Source: Treponema sp.
GTDB taxonomy: Bacteria; Spirochaetota; Spirochaetia; Treponematales; Breznakiellaceae
Direction of reading: 5' to 3'
Assembly: GCA_009777335.1 (NCBI GenBank)
Contig: WRMC01000002.1
Span: 124,001 to 188,000, forward strand
DNA: 64,000 nt
Below the pieces are notes generated by a model. It had not been told where the DNA came from and did not search any database. It saw only the letters and a program-made list of their open reading frames with translations. The number at the start of each line of letters is the position of its first letter. The stretch's first letter is position 1. The translations under genes were made by a program, and so were the position numbers. Positions 7,210-15,227 of the stretch are shown here, one piece after another.

Positions 7210-7632
7210 TTAAGTCTCATTTTCAGTAATGGCTTCCAGAAACTGTTCTGGGGTTACAACGGGAATTGAGCTGGAAGCGAAATCTTTAGTATTGCGGGTA
7301 ATGATATAATTGACAGATAAACTTTCACCAACGACATACTGGACTGAGTCTTCAAAGTCAGACCAATCAAGATCCAGGGCCTGATAAATATGGCTATCGG
7401 TCACTGTTGCCGGTTTAAAGACAGACAGGATTTTTTTTAATGCCTCCTTAGTGGCTTCTTTTCCATGTCTTTTTCTGGCTATAAAATATATGTCGGTTAT
7501 TGAAGAAGCAGATATGAAACCAGAAATTTGCTTTCGTTCTACATAGTCAAAAATAATTTTAGAATGAGTTAAAAAAGCAGTGTTTTTTAGTAAAACATCT
7601 AAAACGATATTGGTGTCAACAAGTATCTTCAT
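7210..7632 (-). CDS. PIN-domain toxin, VapC-like, 140 aa
   Basis: PIN ribonucleases cut RNA with a cluster of acidic residues. Here they appear as Asp6 in ILVDTNIVLDVLL, the central SDFEDSVQY, and ITRNTKDF near the C-terminus. The length and order fit VapC-type toxins. Its ATG overlaps the TGA of the upstream 89-residue gene by four bases (7629-7632), the usual antitoxin-then-toxin arrangement. The target RNA cannot be inferred. Confidence 0.85.
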   Translation of the reverse strand: MKILVDTNIVLDVLLKNTAFLTHSKIIFDYVERKQISGFISASSITDIYFIARKRHGKEATKEALKKILSVFKPATVTDSHIYQALDLDWSDFEDSVQYVVGESLSVNYIITRNTKDFASSSIPVVTPEQFLEAITENET

Positions 7633-7898
7633 TTTAGATGCTTGGCCAATCGTTCCATACGGAGTTCTTCAAGATCAATATCTCCCATATCTGAAAGAAA
7701 TCCAACAAGGGAGTCCGATATGGGTGTTGGTGTATCCAGTGGAATGATTGTTTCTGTTCTTTCTGAGGCAATCGGTTGTATTTTATCCTGTTCAGGAAAA
7801 TTAATTATCACATCCATCCTCCCAGCGGGTACTTCATGGGGAAGGTCAATAACAAGGCGGCGGTTTTCTGGTATATCTACGGTTTGGGTAATGGTCAT
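7629..7898 (-). CDS. Antitoxin of the PIN-domain pair, 89 aa
   Basis: This is the small first gene of a coupled pair with the PIN toxin. The N-terminus MTITQTVDIPENRRLVIDLP, followed by an EVPAG turn, resembles the beta-strand-rich antitoxins found before VapC-type genes. The C-terminus (DIDLEELRMERLAKHLK) is an amphipathic helix that would bind the toxin. By analogy with the family it neutralises the toxin and represses its own promoter. Confidence 0.75.
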   Translation of the reverse strand: MTITQTVDIPENRRLVIDLPHEVPAGRMDVIINFPEQDKIQPIASERTETIIPLDTPTPISDSLVGFLSDMGDIDLEELRMERLAKHLK

Positions 7899-7968
7899 GC
7901 TCTAAGCATATGCCCTTTTTCTTACCTTGTCGATAGGTTATAAATAACACCCATGTCCACCTGCTTCA

Positions 7969-8727
7969 TCACCCTGCGGTCAGGCCCCCATCTACCGGGA
8001 GGGCTACGCCGTTTAGAAAGGAGCCTTCGTCGGAGGCGAGGAAGAGGGCGGCGGAGGCGATGTCTTGGGGGGTGGCCAGGCGGCCCAGGGGGACTTCGGC
8101 GAGGCGTTCGGATTTTTTTTGGGGGTCTTGAAAGAGGATTTCGGTCAGGGCGGTGGCGGCGGTACTGGGGTGGAGGCTGTTGCAACGGATGTTTTCTTTC
8201 CCATAACGGACAGCGATGCTTTTGGTTAAGAGGGTAAGGGCTCCCTTGGTGACCGTATAGGCTTCGGTGGTGTAGCGGTGGCCCACGAGGCCGCAGATCG
8301 AAGACATGTTTATGATAGAGCCCCCGCCGTTTTTTCTAAGGAGGGGGATGGCATGCTTGCAGCCCAGGAAGGGGCCCTTCACGTTTACCCCCAGCATGGC
8401 GTCCAGGCTATCGCTGCTCATCTCTTCTATGGGTTCCCGGATATTTATCCCCGCGTTGTTTACCAGGATGTCCAGTTTCCCCACCCATTCGATATGGGCC
8501 CCCAGGGCAGAAATCCAATCTTCATCTATAACAACATCCAGGGGGAAGAAGCGGGCATCCCCTCCCTGGGAGCGAATCTCTTCGATAAGGCGCTCCGCAT
8601 GTTCCCTTTGGGAGGGGAGGTCGGCGATGGAGACCTGGGCTCCCTCCAGGGCGAAACGCTGGGCCATGGCGGCTCCCAGGCCCTGGGCTGCCCCGGTGAT
8701 GAGGGCGGTCTTTCCCTCGAGCCTCAC
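7969..8727 (-). CDS. Short-chain dehydrogenase/reductase, 252 aa
   Basis: This is a classical SDR: the NAD(P)-binding TGAAQGLGAAMA at residues 12-23, NNAG in the middle, a catalytic Ser in MSSICG, and the Tyr-x3-Lys pair in YTVTK. The C-terminal end (LPVDGGLTAG) is the usual SDR finish. It should oxidise a secondary alcohol or reduce a ketone. Lying last in an operon with split transketolase and a GarR-like reductase suggests a sugar or sugar-acid substrate. The GTG start overlaps the upstream TAG by one base (TAGTG), showing tight coupling. Confidence 0.88.
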   Translation of the reverse strand: MRLEGKTALITGAAQGLGAAMAQRFALEGAQVSIADLPSQREHAERLIEEIRSQGGDARFFPLDVVIDEDWISALGAHIEWVGKLDILVNNAGINIREPIEEMSSDSLDAMLGVNVKGPFLGCKHAIPLLRKNGGGSIINMSSICGLVGHRYTTEAYTVTKGALTLLTKSIAVRYGKENIRCNSLHPSTAATALTEILFQDPQKKSERLAEVPLGRLATPQDIASAALFLASDEGSFLNGVALPVDGGLTAG

Positions 8728-9611
8728 TATTTGCGGACCTCTACCTTGGCGAGTTTTTCATAATGCCTGATAAGGGAGCAATGGTCGTTGGTGTCCATGC
8801 CGTCCACCCTCAGGGCCTGGAAGCTTTCCATAATCTGGGCGGTCAGGGGGATGGGGACCGAAAGGTTGTGGGCCGTGTCCAGGGCGTTCTGCAGATCCTT
8901 GATGTGGAGTTCCACCCGGAAGCCGGGCTTAAAGTTCCCCTCCAGGATCATGGGGATCTTGGCGTTCATGGCCGCCGAGCCTGCCAAGCCCCCCTTGATG
9001 GCATCAAAGACCGCCTCGGGGTTGACTCCCGCCTTGGTGGCCAGGACAAAGGCTTCGCTCAGGCCGGCGATGTTCAGGGCCACGATGATCTGGTTGGCCA
9101 GTTTGGTCACGTTGCCGGCTCCTATGTCCCCCACCAGGACCACCGAGGACCCCATCTTATCGAGGATGGGTTTTACCTTCTCGAAGGTTTTTTTGTCTCC
9201 CCCTACCATGATGGCCAGGGTGCCGTCTATGGCCTTGGGCTCCCCTCCCGAAACCGGGGCATCCAAAAAAGCGCCGTTCTTGGCCATTACCGCGGCCCCC
9301 ACTTCCTGGGCCACCGCCGGGGCGATGGAGCTCATGTCGATGACTATGCTCCCCGACTTAAGGCCCTCCAGGACCCCCCCGGCCCCCAGGATGGCTTCCT
9401 TTACATGGGGTGAATTAGGGAGCATGGTAATGATGATGTCGCTCTTGGAGGCCACTTCCTTGCTGGAGGCCGCCCCCTCGGCTCCCAAAGAAACCAGGTC
9501 ATCGAATTTAGCGAACTTGTCGTAGACCACCAGCTTGTGGCCTCCGTTGATTAAATTTTTTGCCATGGGCCGGCCCATGATTCCCAGTCCTATGAATCCT
9601 ATGATTGCCAT
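8727..9611 (-). CDS. garR: 2-hydroxy-3-oxopropionate reductase / 3-hydroxyisobutyrate dehydrogenase family
   Basis: It is a beta-hydroxyacid dehydrogenase of 294 residues. GFIGLGIMGRPMA (5-17) binds NAD(P), DAPVSGGEPKAIDGTL is the family substrate-binding signature, and the catalytic Lys lies in GNVTKLANQ. Members reduce tartronate semialdehyde to glycerate or oxidise 3-hydroxyisobutyrate; sequence alone does not settle which. It sits between split transketolase and an SDR, so a carbohydrate-acid role is favoured. Its ribosome site is AGGAG, 7 nt before the ATG. Confidence 0.85.
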   Translation of the reverse strand: MAIIGFIGLGIMGRPMAKNLINGGHKLVVYDKFAKFDDLVSLGAEGAASSKEVASKSDIIITMLPNSPHVKEAILGAGGVLEGLKSGSIVIDMSSIAPAVAQEVGAAVMAKNGAFLDAPVSGGEPKAIDGTLAIMVGGDKKTFEKVKPILDKMGSSVVLVGDIGAGNVTKLANQIIVALNIAGLSEAFVLATKAGVNPEAVFDAIKGGLAGSAAMNAKIPMILEGNFKPGFRVELHIKDLQNALDTAHNLSVPIPLTAQIMESFQALRVDGMDTNDHCSLIRHYEKLAKVEVRK

Positions 9612-9633
9612 GAATAACTCCTATCAAACTTTT

Positions 9634-10566
9634 TTATTTCAGTGCCTTGAGCACCGCCTTGTACACATGGGTGGAGCTGAGGCCGTAGGCATCGAGCAGC
9701 TCCTGATAGTTCAGGGCCGAGGTGCCGAAGCTGTCCTGGATGGCCACCTGGGCAAAGCGGCAGGGGGCCTCTCCCGCCAGGGCCGAGATGATGGCCTGGC
9801 CCAGCCCCCCGGTCTCCACCGCCTCTTCGGCCACGATGACCGCCCGCTTCCCCGCGGCGTAGGAGAGAAGTTCCCTTTTGTTTAGGGGCTTGAGGGTGCT
9901 TACGTTGAGGACCTGGGCGCCTATGCCCTGGCCACGGAGCTTTTCTGCGGCCTCCAGGGCCTTACTCACCATGACCCCGGTGGCAAAGATGGCCGCGTCC
10001 TCTCCCTGACTAAGGGGATAGATTTTTCCTATCTTATAGGACCCCTTGGGGGCGGGAAGGTCGGGGAGATCGTTCCGGTTGATTCGAAGATAGACGGGCC
10101 CCTGGTAGGCTATGATCGCGGGGATCATTCGCTTTACCTCAGCTGCATCGGCGGGGTTAAGGACCACCATGTGGGGGATGGCCCGGATGATGTTGGCGTC
10201 CTCCACCGACTGGTGGGTCTTGCCGTCCCCAAAGTCCGAGAGGCCGCAGCTGGAGCCCACGATTTTTACGTTGGCCCGGGGGACGGCGATGGAGCAGCGG
10301 ATCTGGTCGTAGGCCCGGCCGGCGGCAAAGACTGCAAAGGTGCCGGTAAAGGGAATCTTCCCCGCCAGGGCAAAACCAGCGGCGGCGGAAGTCATGTTCT
10401 GTTCGGCGATGCCCATCTCAAAAAAGCGCTCCGGGAAGACCTCCTTGAACATGTAGGACATGGTGGACTTGCCGAGGTCCGCTTCCAGGACCACCAGGTT
10501 GGGGTGGAGCTTCCCGGCCTCGATGAGGGCTTCCCCATAGGCCCGGCGGAGGCTCGAGCTGCTCAT
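9634..10566 (-). CDS. Transketolase, C-terminal (pyrimidine-binding and C) subunit
   Basis: This is the second half of a two-gene transketolase (310 aa). The region FFEMGIAEQNM binds the thiamine pyrophosphate pyrimidine ring through its Glu. It is followed by the FAAGRAYDQIR helix and a C-terminal domain beginning near residue 185. With its N-terminal partner it would move two-carbon ketol units in the pentose phosphate pathway. Its ATG overlaps the TGA of the N-terminal subunit gene by four bases. Split transketolases often serve a specialised catabolic route beside a full-length enzyme. Confidence 0.92.
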   Translation of the reverse strand: MSSSSLRRAYGEALIEAGKLHPNLVVLEADLGKSTMSYMFKEVFPERFFEMGIAEQNMTSAAAGFALAGKIPFTGTFAVFAAGRAYDQIRCSIAVPRANVKIVGSSCGLSDFGDGKTHQSVEDANIIRAIPHMVVLNPADAAEVKRMIPAIIAYQGPVYLRINRNDLPDLPAPKGSYKIGKIYPLSQGEDAAIFATGVMVSKALEAAEKLRGQGIGAQVLNVSTLKPLNKRELLSYAAGKRAVIVAEEAVETGGLGQAIISALAGEAPCRFAQVAIQDSFGTSALNYQELLDAYGLSSTHVYKAVLKALK

Positions 10567-11393
10567 CTGGTTCCTCCCTTTAGGGCGTCCAGTTCCTGGA
10601 TAGCTTTTTTGTAGGTCCCTTCATCCAGGATGCCGTTATGAAAGGCCGCATTCCCCTCGGCGAAGGAGAGGCCCTTTCCCTTGACGGTGTCCAGGATGAT
10701 GAGGGAGGGCTTCCCCCTGACGGCATCGGCTCTTTTTATGGCGGCGATGATGTCTTCTATATTGTGGCCCCCGGCGGTAAAAACCTCCCAGCCAAAGGCC
10801 CTCCATTTTTCTTCCAGGTTGGGGATGGGGAGGATCTCTTCGGTGGGGGCCATGCCCTGGACTTTGTTCCAGTCTATGAAGGCGGTCATGTTGTCCAGCC
10901 CGTAGGCCGCCGCGGCCATGGAGGCCTCCCAGAGCTGCCCCTCGGCCTGCTCCCCATCTCCCATGATCACGAAGACCCGGGCGGGGCTCTTGTCCATTCG
11001 CAGGGCCAGGGCCATGCCGAGCCCTATGGAGAGCCCCTGGCCCAAGGAGCCCGTGACGGCCTCTATGCCGGGGATGCTTAAGTCAGGGTGGCCCTGGAGG
11101 AGGCCCTTGAGGGTCTTTACCCGTTTGAGTTCTTCCCGGGGGAAAAGGCCCAGCCGGGAGAGGGCGGCGTACTGCACCAGGGCCGCATGACCCTTGGAGA
11201 GGATGAGCCGGTTCCGGTGGGGGGATTTTAAATTTTCTTTTGATAGGCCCAGGCGGTGAAAGTAGAGGACCGCCATGGTTTCTGCCAGGGAGAAGGAGCC
11301 CCCCAGGTGTCCGGGATTGTTGATCCCGATCATTTCCAGCACATCGTAACGAAGATCCAGGGCGATGGATTCTAATGTTTTAACGGAATTCAT
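10563..11393 (-). CDS. Transketolase, N-terminal (TPP-binding) subunit
   Basis: The protein holds the diphosphate-binding half: SKGHAALVQYAAL, GSLGQGLS, and the GDGEQAEGQLWEA...DWNKVQ motif that holds Mg and TPP (GDG..N). I start it at ATG 11391-11393 (MNSVKTLES), giving 276 residues. The longer frame from 11450 would add 19 residues inside the preceding gene. This start overlaps the end of the PilZ gene by 14 bases, so the PilZ, transketolase, garR-like and SDR genes probably share one transcript. Confidence 0.92.
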   Translation of the reverse strand: MNSVKTLESIALDLRYDVLEMIGINNPGHLGGSFSLAETMAVLYFHRLGLSKENLKSPHRNRLILSKGHAALVQYAALSRLGLFPREELKRVKTLKGLLQGHPDLSIPGIEAVTGSLGQGLSIGLGMALALRMDKSPARVFVIMGDGEQAEGQLWEASMAAAAYGLDNMTAFIDWNKVQGMAPTEEILPIPNLEEKWRAFGWEVFTAGGHNIEDIIAAIKRADAVRGKPSLIILDTVKGKGLSFAEGNAAFHNGILDEGTYKKAIQELDALKGGTR

Positions 11394-12153
11394 GATCCAT
11401 ACGGTTTTGTAAGGTAGTTTGAATATATTTGCGTATCCGGGTCCGCACATCCGGGTCTATCCGCTGGGTAAAGAGGATCACGTAGACCTTGCTGCTCCCG
11501 TCCTGGCGGGATCCAAAGGCTATGCCCTCCACTTTGAGGAGCTGGGTCTGCAGGCGGATTTGGATGTCCGCAAAGAGTCTGTTCTTGGTCAGCTGGGGGT
11601 CCTCATCGAAGGTGCAGGAAAAGCCCACCACGCTGATGTCCTTGATGGTCCCGTTGACAAAGTTGCCGTCCACGGGGATGTTTACGGTGGTGACGGTCTC
11701 GCCGTCCATGAGGGCCCGGATGTATTTTCGCCGGCCCTTGGCATTTACGTTGGTCAGGTTCGCGGTGACCTGCCGGATGGCCGAAAGGATGTCGGACTTT
11801 ACCACCGTGTAGCCGCAGCTTACCTTGAGCTGTTCGGTGTATTTTTCCCTTAGGGTATCATCCTGGGTGGAGCTTAAGACCCCCACATCGACCTGGCTGG
11901 TCTCCTGGTTCCCCATGATCCCCCGGATCCAGGCCTCCCAGGCGCTTTCTTTCATTCCATCGCTAATATTGGCGAAGACGATGGAATCGGGGTACTTGCC
12001 CAGGATGTGCCGGAGCTTTGATTCATCTCTTAAAATGTAGACTTCGTACTCTTCCTGAGCGAGTTCCGCCACAATTTGGTTCTGGATAAGCGCCGAGGGG
12101 TGGAGGAAGAAAATTTTCCTTCCCAGGGTATTTAAGTTATCATTCCCAGCCAT
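11380..12153 (-). CDS. PilZ-domain protein with an N-terminal receiver-like domain, 257 aa
   Basis: The C-terminal third is a PilZ domain, the cyclic-di-GMP sensor: RRKYIRAL (about 141-148) supplies the Arg motif and KDISVVGFSC the D/NxSxxG motif. The first 130 residues (RKIFFLHPSALIQNQIVAEL, then a VFANIS strand) look like a response-regulator fold without an obvious phosphorylatable Asp pattern, probably a degenerate receiver. It is cytosolic and likely regulatory. It is the first gene before the transketolase operon and is divergent from apbE. Confidence 0.75.
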   Translation of the reverse strand: MAGNDNLNTLGRKIFFLHPSALIQNQIVAELAQEEYEVYILRDESKLRHILGKYPDSIVFANISDGMKESAWEAWIRGIMGNQETSQVDVGVLSSTQDDTLREKYTEQLKVSCGYTVVKSDILSAIRQVTANLTNVNAKGRRKYIRALMDGETVTTVNIPVDGNFVNGTIKDISVVGFSCTFDEDPQLTKNRLFADIQIRLQTQLLKVEGIAFGSRQDGSSKVYVILFTQRIDPDVRTRIRKYIQTTLQNRMDHEFR

Positions 12154-12160
12154 AAGCCAT

Positions 12161-12172
12161 TATAATGAAACT
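12161..12172 (+). promoter_or_regulatory. -10 box 6 nt before the apbE ATG
   Basis: TATAAT at 12161-12166 and GAAACT precede ATG 12173. The ATTATAAT core is a palindrome and could also serve the divergent PilZ gene. No ribosome site fits between it and the start codon. Confidence 0.45.
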
Positions 12173-13201
12173 ATGGCTCTTGTTCCAGTACCGAAACATG
12201 CTCCCTTTTGGGGGGTCCTGGTAATTATATTCATGACCTCCTGCAGGGCCCCGGGGACGGCCATGAGCCCCCGGACCGAGGAGGCCCTGGGGACCATCTG
12301 CACCATCAACCTCTTTGACCAGGGCTCCGAGGAGCTTTACCGCCGCCTTTTTGGGCGTCTTTCTGAGATTGAGGGGATCTTTAGCCCCCACCTGGAGGGC
12401 TCCGACACGGCGCGGCTTAATCTGGGGGCCGGTCTTGAGCCCGTGGAGCTGAGTTCTTCCTTTATATACGTCCTCGATAAAGCACTGGACTATGCGGAGC
12501 TAAGCGGAGGGGCCTTTAACCCCGCCCTGGGGCCCCTGATAAAGCTCTGGGACATAGGGGGGGAGGCCCGGATTCCTTCAATCTTCGAAATTGAGGAGGC
12601 CCTGGAGTTAAGCAATTACCGGGAGTTGGAGATATACCCCCAGGCAATGCTGCTCCGGAGGGGCATGGCCCTGGACCTGGGAGCTATCGTTAAGGGCTAT
12701 GCTCTGGATGAACTAAGGAAGATCCTTATAGAAGAGGAGATTGACCGGGCCATCCTGGACCTGGGGGGGGATGTCTATGTCCATGGGGCCAGGCCCTCGG
12801 GAGACCCCTGGCGGGTGGGGCTCCAGGACCCCCGGGAGGGCCTGGGGGGTTACCTGGGGATTATCAATGCCCAGGATGCAAGCATAGCTACCTCGGGGAC
12901 CTATCAGCGCTACTTTGAGATTGAGGGGCGGCGTTACCACCACCTCCTTTCACCGTTTACCGGCTACCCGGTGGAAAATGGCCTTATGTCAGTGACGGTG
13001 ATCAGCCGGTCCGGCATAGAGGCCGATGCCCTGGCCACCGCCGCCTTCGTCCTGGGCTGGGAGGAGGGGAGGGCCCTTATTGCCCGCTCTGAAGGGGCCC
13101 TTGGGATCTTTGTCTTTGACGATGAAACCCTGCGTCTGGTTGGGGAGGCCCAGGATGTGGAATTTGAGCTGATAGCCGGGGAGTACCGCCTGGCGGAGTA
13201 A
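12173..13201 (+). CDS. apbE: FAD:protein FMN transferase (ApbE), lipoprotein
   Basis: ApbE links FMN to a Thr of target flavoproteins such as Rnf/Nqr subunits in the periplasm. A hydrophobic leader ends with a lipobox-like FMTSC (Cys23-24 region), so the protein should be membrane-anchored. Family landmarks are LSGGAFNPALGPLIKLW, ALDLGAIVKGYALDEL, DLGGDVYVHG, IATSGTYQRYF and a C-terminal DALATAAFVLG. The length of 342 is normal. The start is uncertain because the -10 box abuts it. It converges with the immunophilin gene two bases away. Confidence 0.92.
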   Translation: MALVPVPKHAPFWGVLVIIFMTSCRAPGTAMSPRTEEALGTICTINLFDQGSEELYRRLFGRLSEIEGIFSPHLEGSDTARLNLGAGLEPVELSSSFIYVLDKALDYAELSGGAFNPALGPLIKLWDIGGEARIPSIFEIEEALELSNYRELEIYPQAMLLRRGMALDLGAIVKGYALDELRKILIEEEIDRAILDLGGDVYVHGARPSGDPWRVGLQDPREGLGGYLGIINAQDASIATSGTYQRYFEIEGRRYHHLLSPFTGYPVENGLMSVTVISRSGIEADALATAAFVLGWEEGRALIARSEGALGIFVFDDETLRLVGEAQDVEFELIAGEYRLAE

Positions 13202-13203
13202 TC

Positions 13204-14211
13204 CTACTGGAATCTTATAAGCTCGATCTCGAAGATGAGAAAGCTATTGGGGGGGATCAGGTCCTCGAGGCCCTGTTCTCCGTAGGCCAGCTCTGGGGGC
13301 AGGATGGCTATCCGCTTCTCTCCGGGGCTCATGTCCATGATGGCCTCGTCCAGCCCTGGAATGATCCTCCGCTGGCCCACGGGGATCTCCTGGGCACCGC
13401 CCGAAAGGTCCGTGTTGGCAAAGGCCTCCCCGGAAAGGAGGCTCCCCCTTAAGTTGACCACCGCGGTGCTCCCCTCCGAGGGTTTGGTTCCTGTGCCGGT
13501 CCTCTCGATCACCCAGCGGAGCCCCGAGCTTCCCACCTGGGCAGAGGGGAATCTTTCGCTGATCAGGGCCAGATCCGCATCCCGCTGGGCCCTGGTCCTA
13601 ATCGAAGACTGGGCCCTCTGCTGCCGTAACAAATTATCGAAGGCCGCCTGATCGGCCCGGAAGGCATTGGCCGCCGCTCCGTTGCGGATGATGGTGATCC
13701 GGGTGATCCGGTCTCCCTGGCGAATGTTGTTTACCACGTTCTGTCCCAGGACCACCCGGCCAAAGACCGTGTGTCTTCCGTCCAGGTGGGGGGTGGCGGT
13801 GTGGGTGATAAAGAACTGGGAGCCGTTGGTCCCCGGCCCCGCATTGGCCATGGAGAGGACCCCCGGGCCGTCATGCTTAAGGTCCGGATGGATCTCGTCG
13901 GGGAACTGATAACCCGGGCCGCCGGTGCCGGTTCCCAGAGGGCAGCCCCCCTGGATCATAAAATTGTTCACCACCCGGTGAAAGTTGAGGCCGTCGTAAT
14001 AGGGTCTGCCCCCGGCGGCGTTCATGCGGCCCTCGGCGAGGGCCACAAAGCTGGTTACGGTAAGGGGGGCCTTCTCGTATTCCAGGCGAAGGACTATATC
14101 ACCCCGGGGGGTGGAAATTCGGGCAAAGAGGCCGTCCCCAAAGATGGGGTCCCCCGCGAGGGTTCCCGTCATGAGGGTGATTAAAAGACAGCCAAAGGAA
14201 AATGTGCGCAT
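13204..14211 (-). CDS. Secreted cyclophilin-FKBP fusion (dual-family immunophilin), 335 aa
   Basis: Two unrelated prolyl isomerase folds lie in one chain. After a signal peptide (1-19) comes a cyclophilin domain (about 28-165) with [21 protein letters not shown] and [13 protein letters not shown] helical linker rich in Arg and Gln follows (about 170-215), then an FKBP domain (about 228-335) with the [18 protein letters not shown] signature and an [13 protein letters not shown] end. Both speed cis-trans Pro isomerisation, here in the periplasm. Such fusions are known from a few bacteria, including treponemes, and from apicomplexans. Active-site Phe, Met and Gln of the cyclophilin part are present. 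Confidence 0.92.
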   Translation of the reverse strand: MRTFSFGCLLITLMTGTLAGDPIFGDGLFARISTPRGDIVLRLEYEKAPLTVTSFVALAEGRMNAAGGRPYYDGLNFHRVVNNFMIQGGCPLGTGTGGPGYQFPDEIHPDLKHDGPGVLSMANAGPGTNGSQFFITHTATPHLDGRHTVFGRVVLGQNVVNNIRQGDRITRITIIRNGAAANAFRADQAAFDNLLRQQRAQSSIRTRAQRDADLALISERFPSAQVGSSGLRWVIERTGTGTKPSEGSTAVVNLRGSLLSGEAFANTDLSGGAQEIPVGQRRIIPGLDEAIMDMSPGEKRIAILPPELAYGEQGLEDLIPPNSFLIFEIELIRFQ

Positions 14212-14256
14212 GGTGACTCCTGTATACTTATGAGTATCGGATCACCGGAGGGTTTT

Positions 14257-14883
14257 CTACATTTTTACCCGGCCTCGAAAACTTCGGGAAAGGGTGAGTC
14301 TGTCGGCGTATTCCAGGTCTCCCCCCACCGGGAGCCCCGAGGCCAGGCGGCTAATGGAGAGTTCCAGGGCTGGGAGCTTTTCGTTCAGGTATTTCTGGAT
14401 GAAAAGGGAGGTGGTGTCCCCCTCTATGGTGGGATTGAGGGCCAGGATCACCTCCTTGACCTCCCCCTGCCTGATCCGGTCCATGAGGGCCGGGATGGCC
14501 AGGTCGCCGGGGTTGATTCCTTCCAGGGGGGCAATAAGACCCCCCAGAACATGGAAGACCCCGCCAAACTCCTGGGATTCGTCGATGACCCGCACATCCT
14601 GGGCCCGTTCGACCACGCAGAGGAGGCTCCGGTCCCGGCTGGGGTCGGTGCAGATGGGGCAGGGGTCATGTTCGGTGAAGCTGCCGCAAGTAGAGCAGCG
14701 GATGATCCTTTCGTGGAGGCCCGAAAGTTCCAGGGCCAGGGACTGGGCGTAGGAGGGATCTCCCTCCAGGATATGGTAGACCAGGCGACTGGCACTCTTT
14801 TTTCCCACCCCGGGGAGGCGGGAGAGAAGGACCACCAATTTGTCCAGGGTGCTGAAGGAGTTAGGGCTCCTTTTACTGCTCAT
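14257..14883 (-). CDS. recR: Recombination protein RecR
   Basis: RecR acts with RecF and RecO to load RecA at gaps. The 208-residue protein has the helix-hairpin-helix LSRLPGVGKKSASR (20-33), a four-Cys zinc finger (Cys63, 66, 75, 78) and a Toprim domain from about residue 86 (LLCVVERAQDV, LGGLIAPLEGI). It is the last gene of the conserved dnaX-ybaB-recR operon and overlaps ybaB by four bases. Confidence 0.96.
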   Translation of the reverse strand: MSSKRSPNSFSTLDKLVVLLSRLPGVGKKSASRLVYHILEGDPSYAQSLALELSGLHERIIRCSTCGSFTEHDPCPICTDPSRDRSLLCVVERAQDVRVIDESQEFGGVFHVLGGLIAPLEGINPGDLAIPALMDRIRQGEVKEVILALNPTIEGDTTSLFIQKYLNEKLPALELSISRLASGLPVGGDLEYADRLTLSRSFRGRVKM

Positions 14884-15227
14884 CGGGAGCCGCCCTGGGG
14901 AAAGCCTCCGGGAAAGCCCGCCAGACCCTGGAGGCCCCCGGGGATCATGCCCCCCATCTCCTGGGCTATGGCCTCCCGGATCTTCTCCATGGCGTTGTTG
15001 AAGGCCGCGGCGATAAGATCCTGGAGCATCTCCGTGTCTTCTTCCCCCGCCACCTCTTCGGCTATGCGGACCGCCAGGACCTCCATCTTGCCGTTCATGT
15101 CGATTTCGGTCATCCCCCCTCCGGCGGAACCAGTAACGCTGATGGCCGAGAGCTTCTCCTGGAAGGAACCCATCTCTTCCTGGAGCTTCTGGGCGTTCTT
15201 TAATATGTCAAAGGGATTAATGTTCAT
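14880..15227 (-). CDS. YbaB/EbfC nucleoid-associated protein
   Basis: The small dimeric DNA-binding protein shows the family pattern: an N-terminal helix with KNAQKLQEEMGSFQEKL, a VTGSAGGGM turn, a strand with VLAVRIA, and a C-terminal helix DLIAAAFNNAMEKIREA. At 115 residues it is slightly longer than most, with a Gly-rich tail. Its ATG overlaps the end of the dnaX tau frame by 11 bases, which supports real translation of that frame. recR follows with an ATGA overlap. Confidence 0.93.
   Translation of the reverse strand: MNINPFDILKNAQKLQEEMGSFQEKLSAISVTGSAGGGMTEIDMNGKMEVLAVRIAEEVAGEEDTEMLQDLIAAAFNNAMEKIREAIAQEMGGMIPGGLQGLAGFPGGFPQGGSR

Noticed and set aside
7898-7968. Possible small gene between antitoxin and SDR
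   Set aside because: No start with ribosome site and no frame longer than a few codons.
8763-9413. Long plus-strand frame opposite the garR-like gene
   Set aside because: It is an antisense shadow of a conserved enzyme in GC-rich DNA, with no ribosome site or family resemblance.
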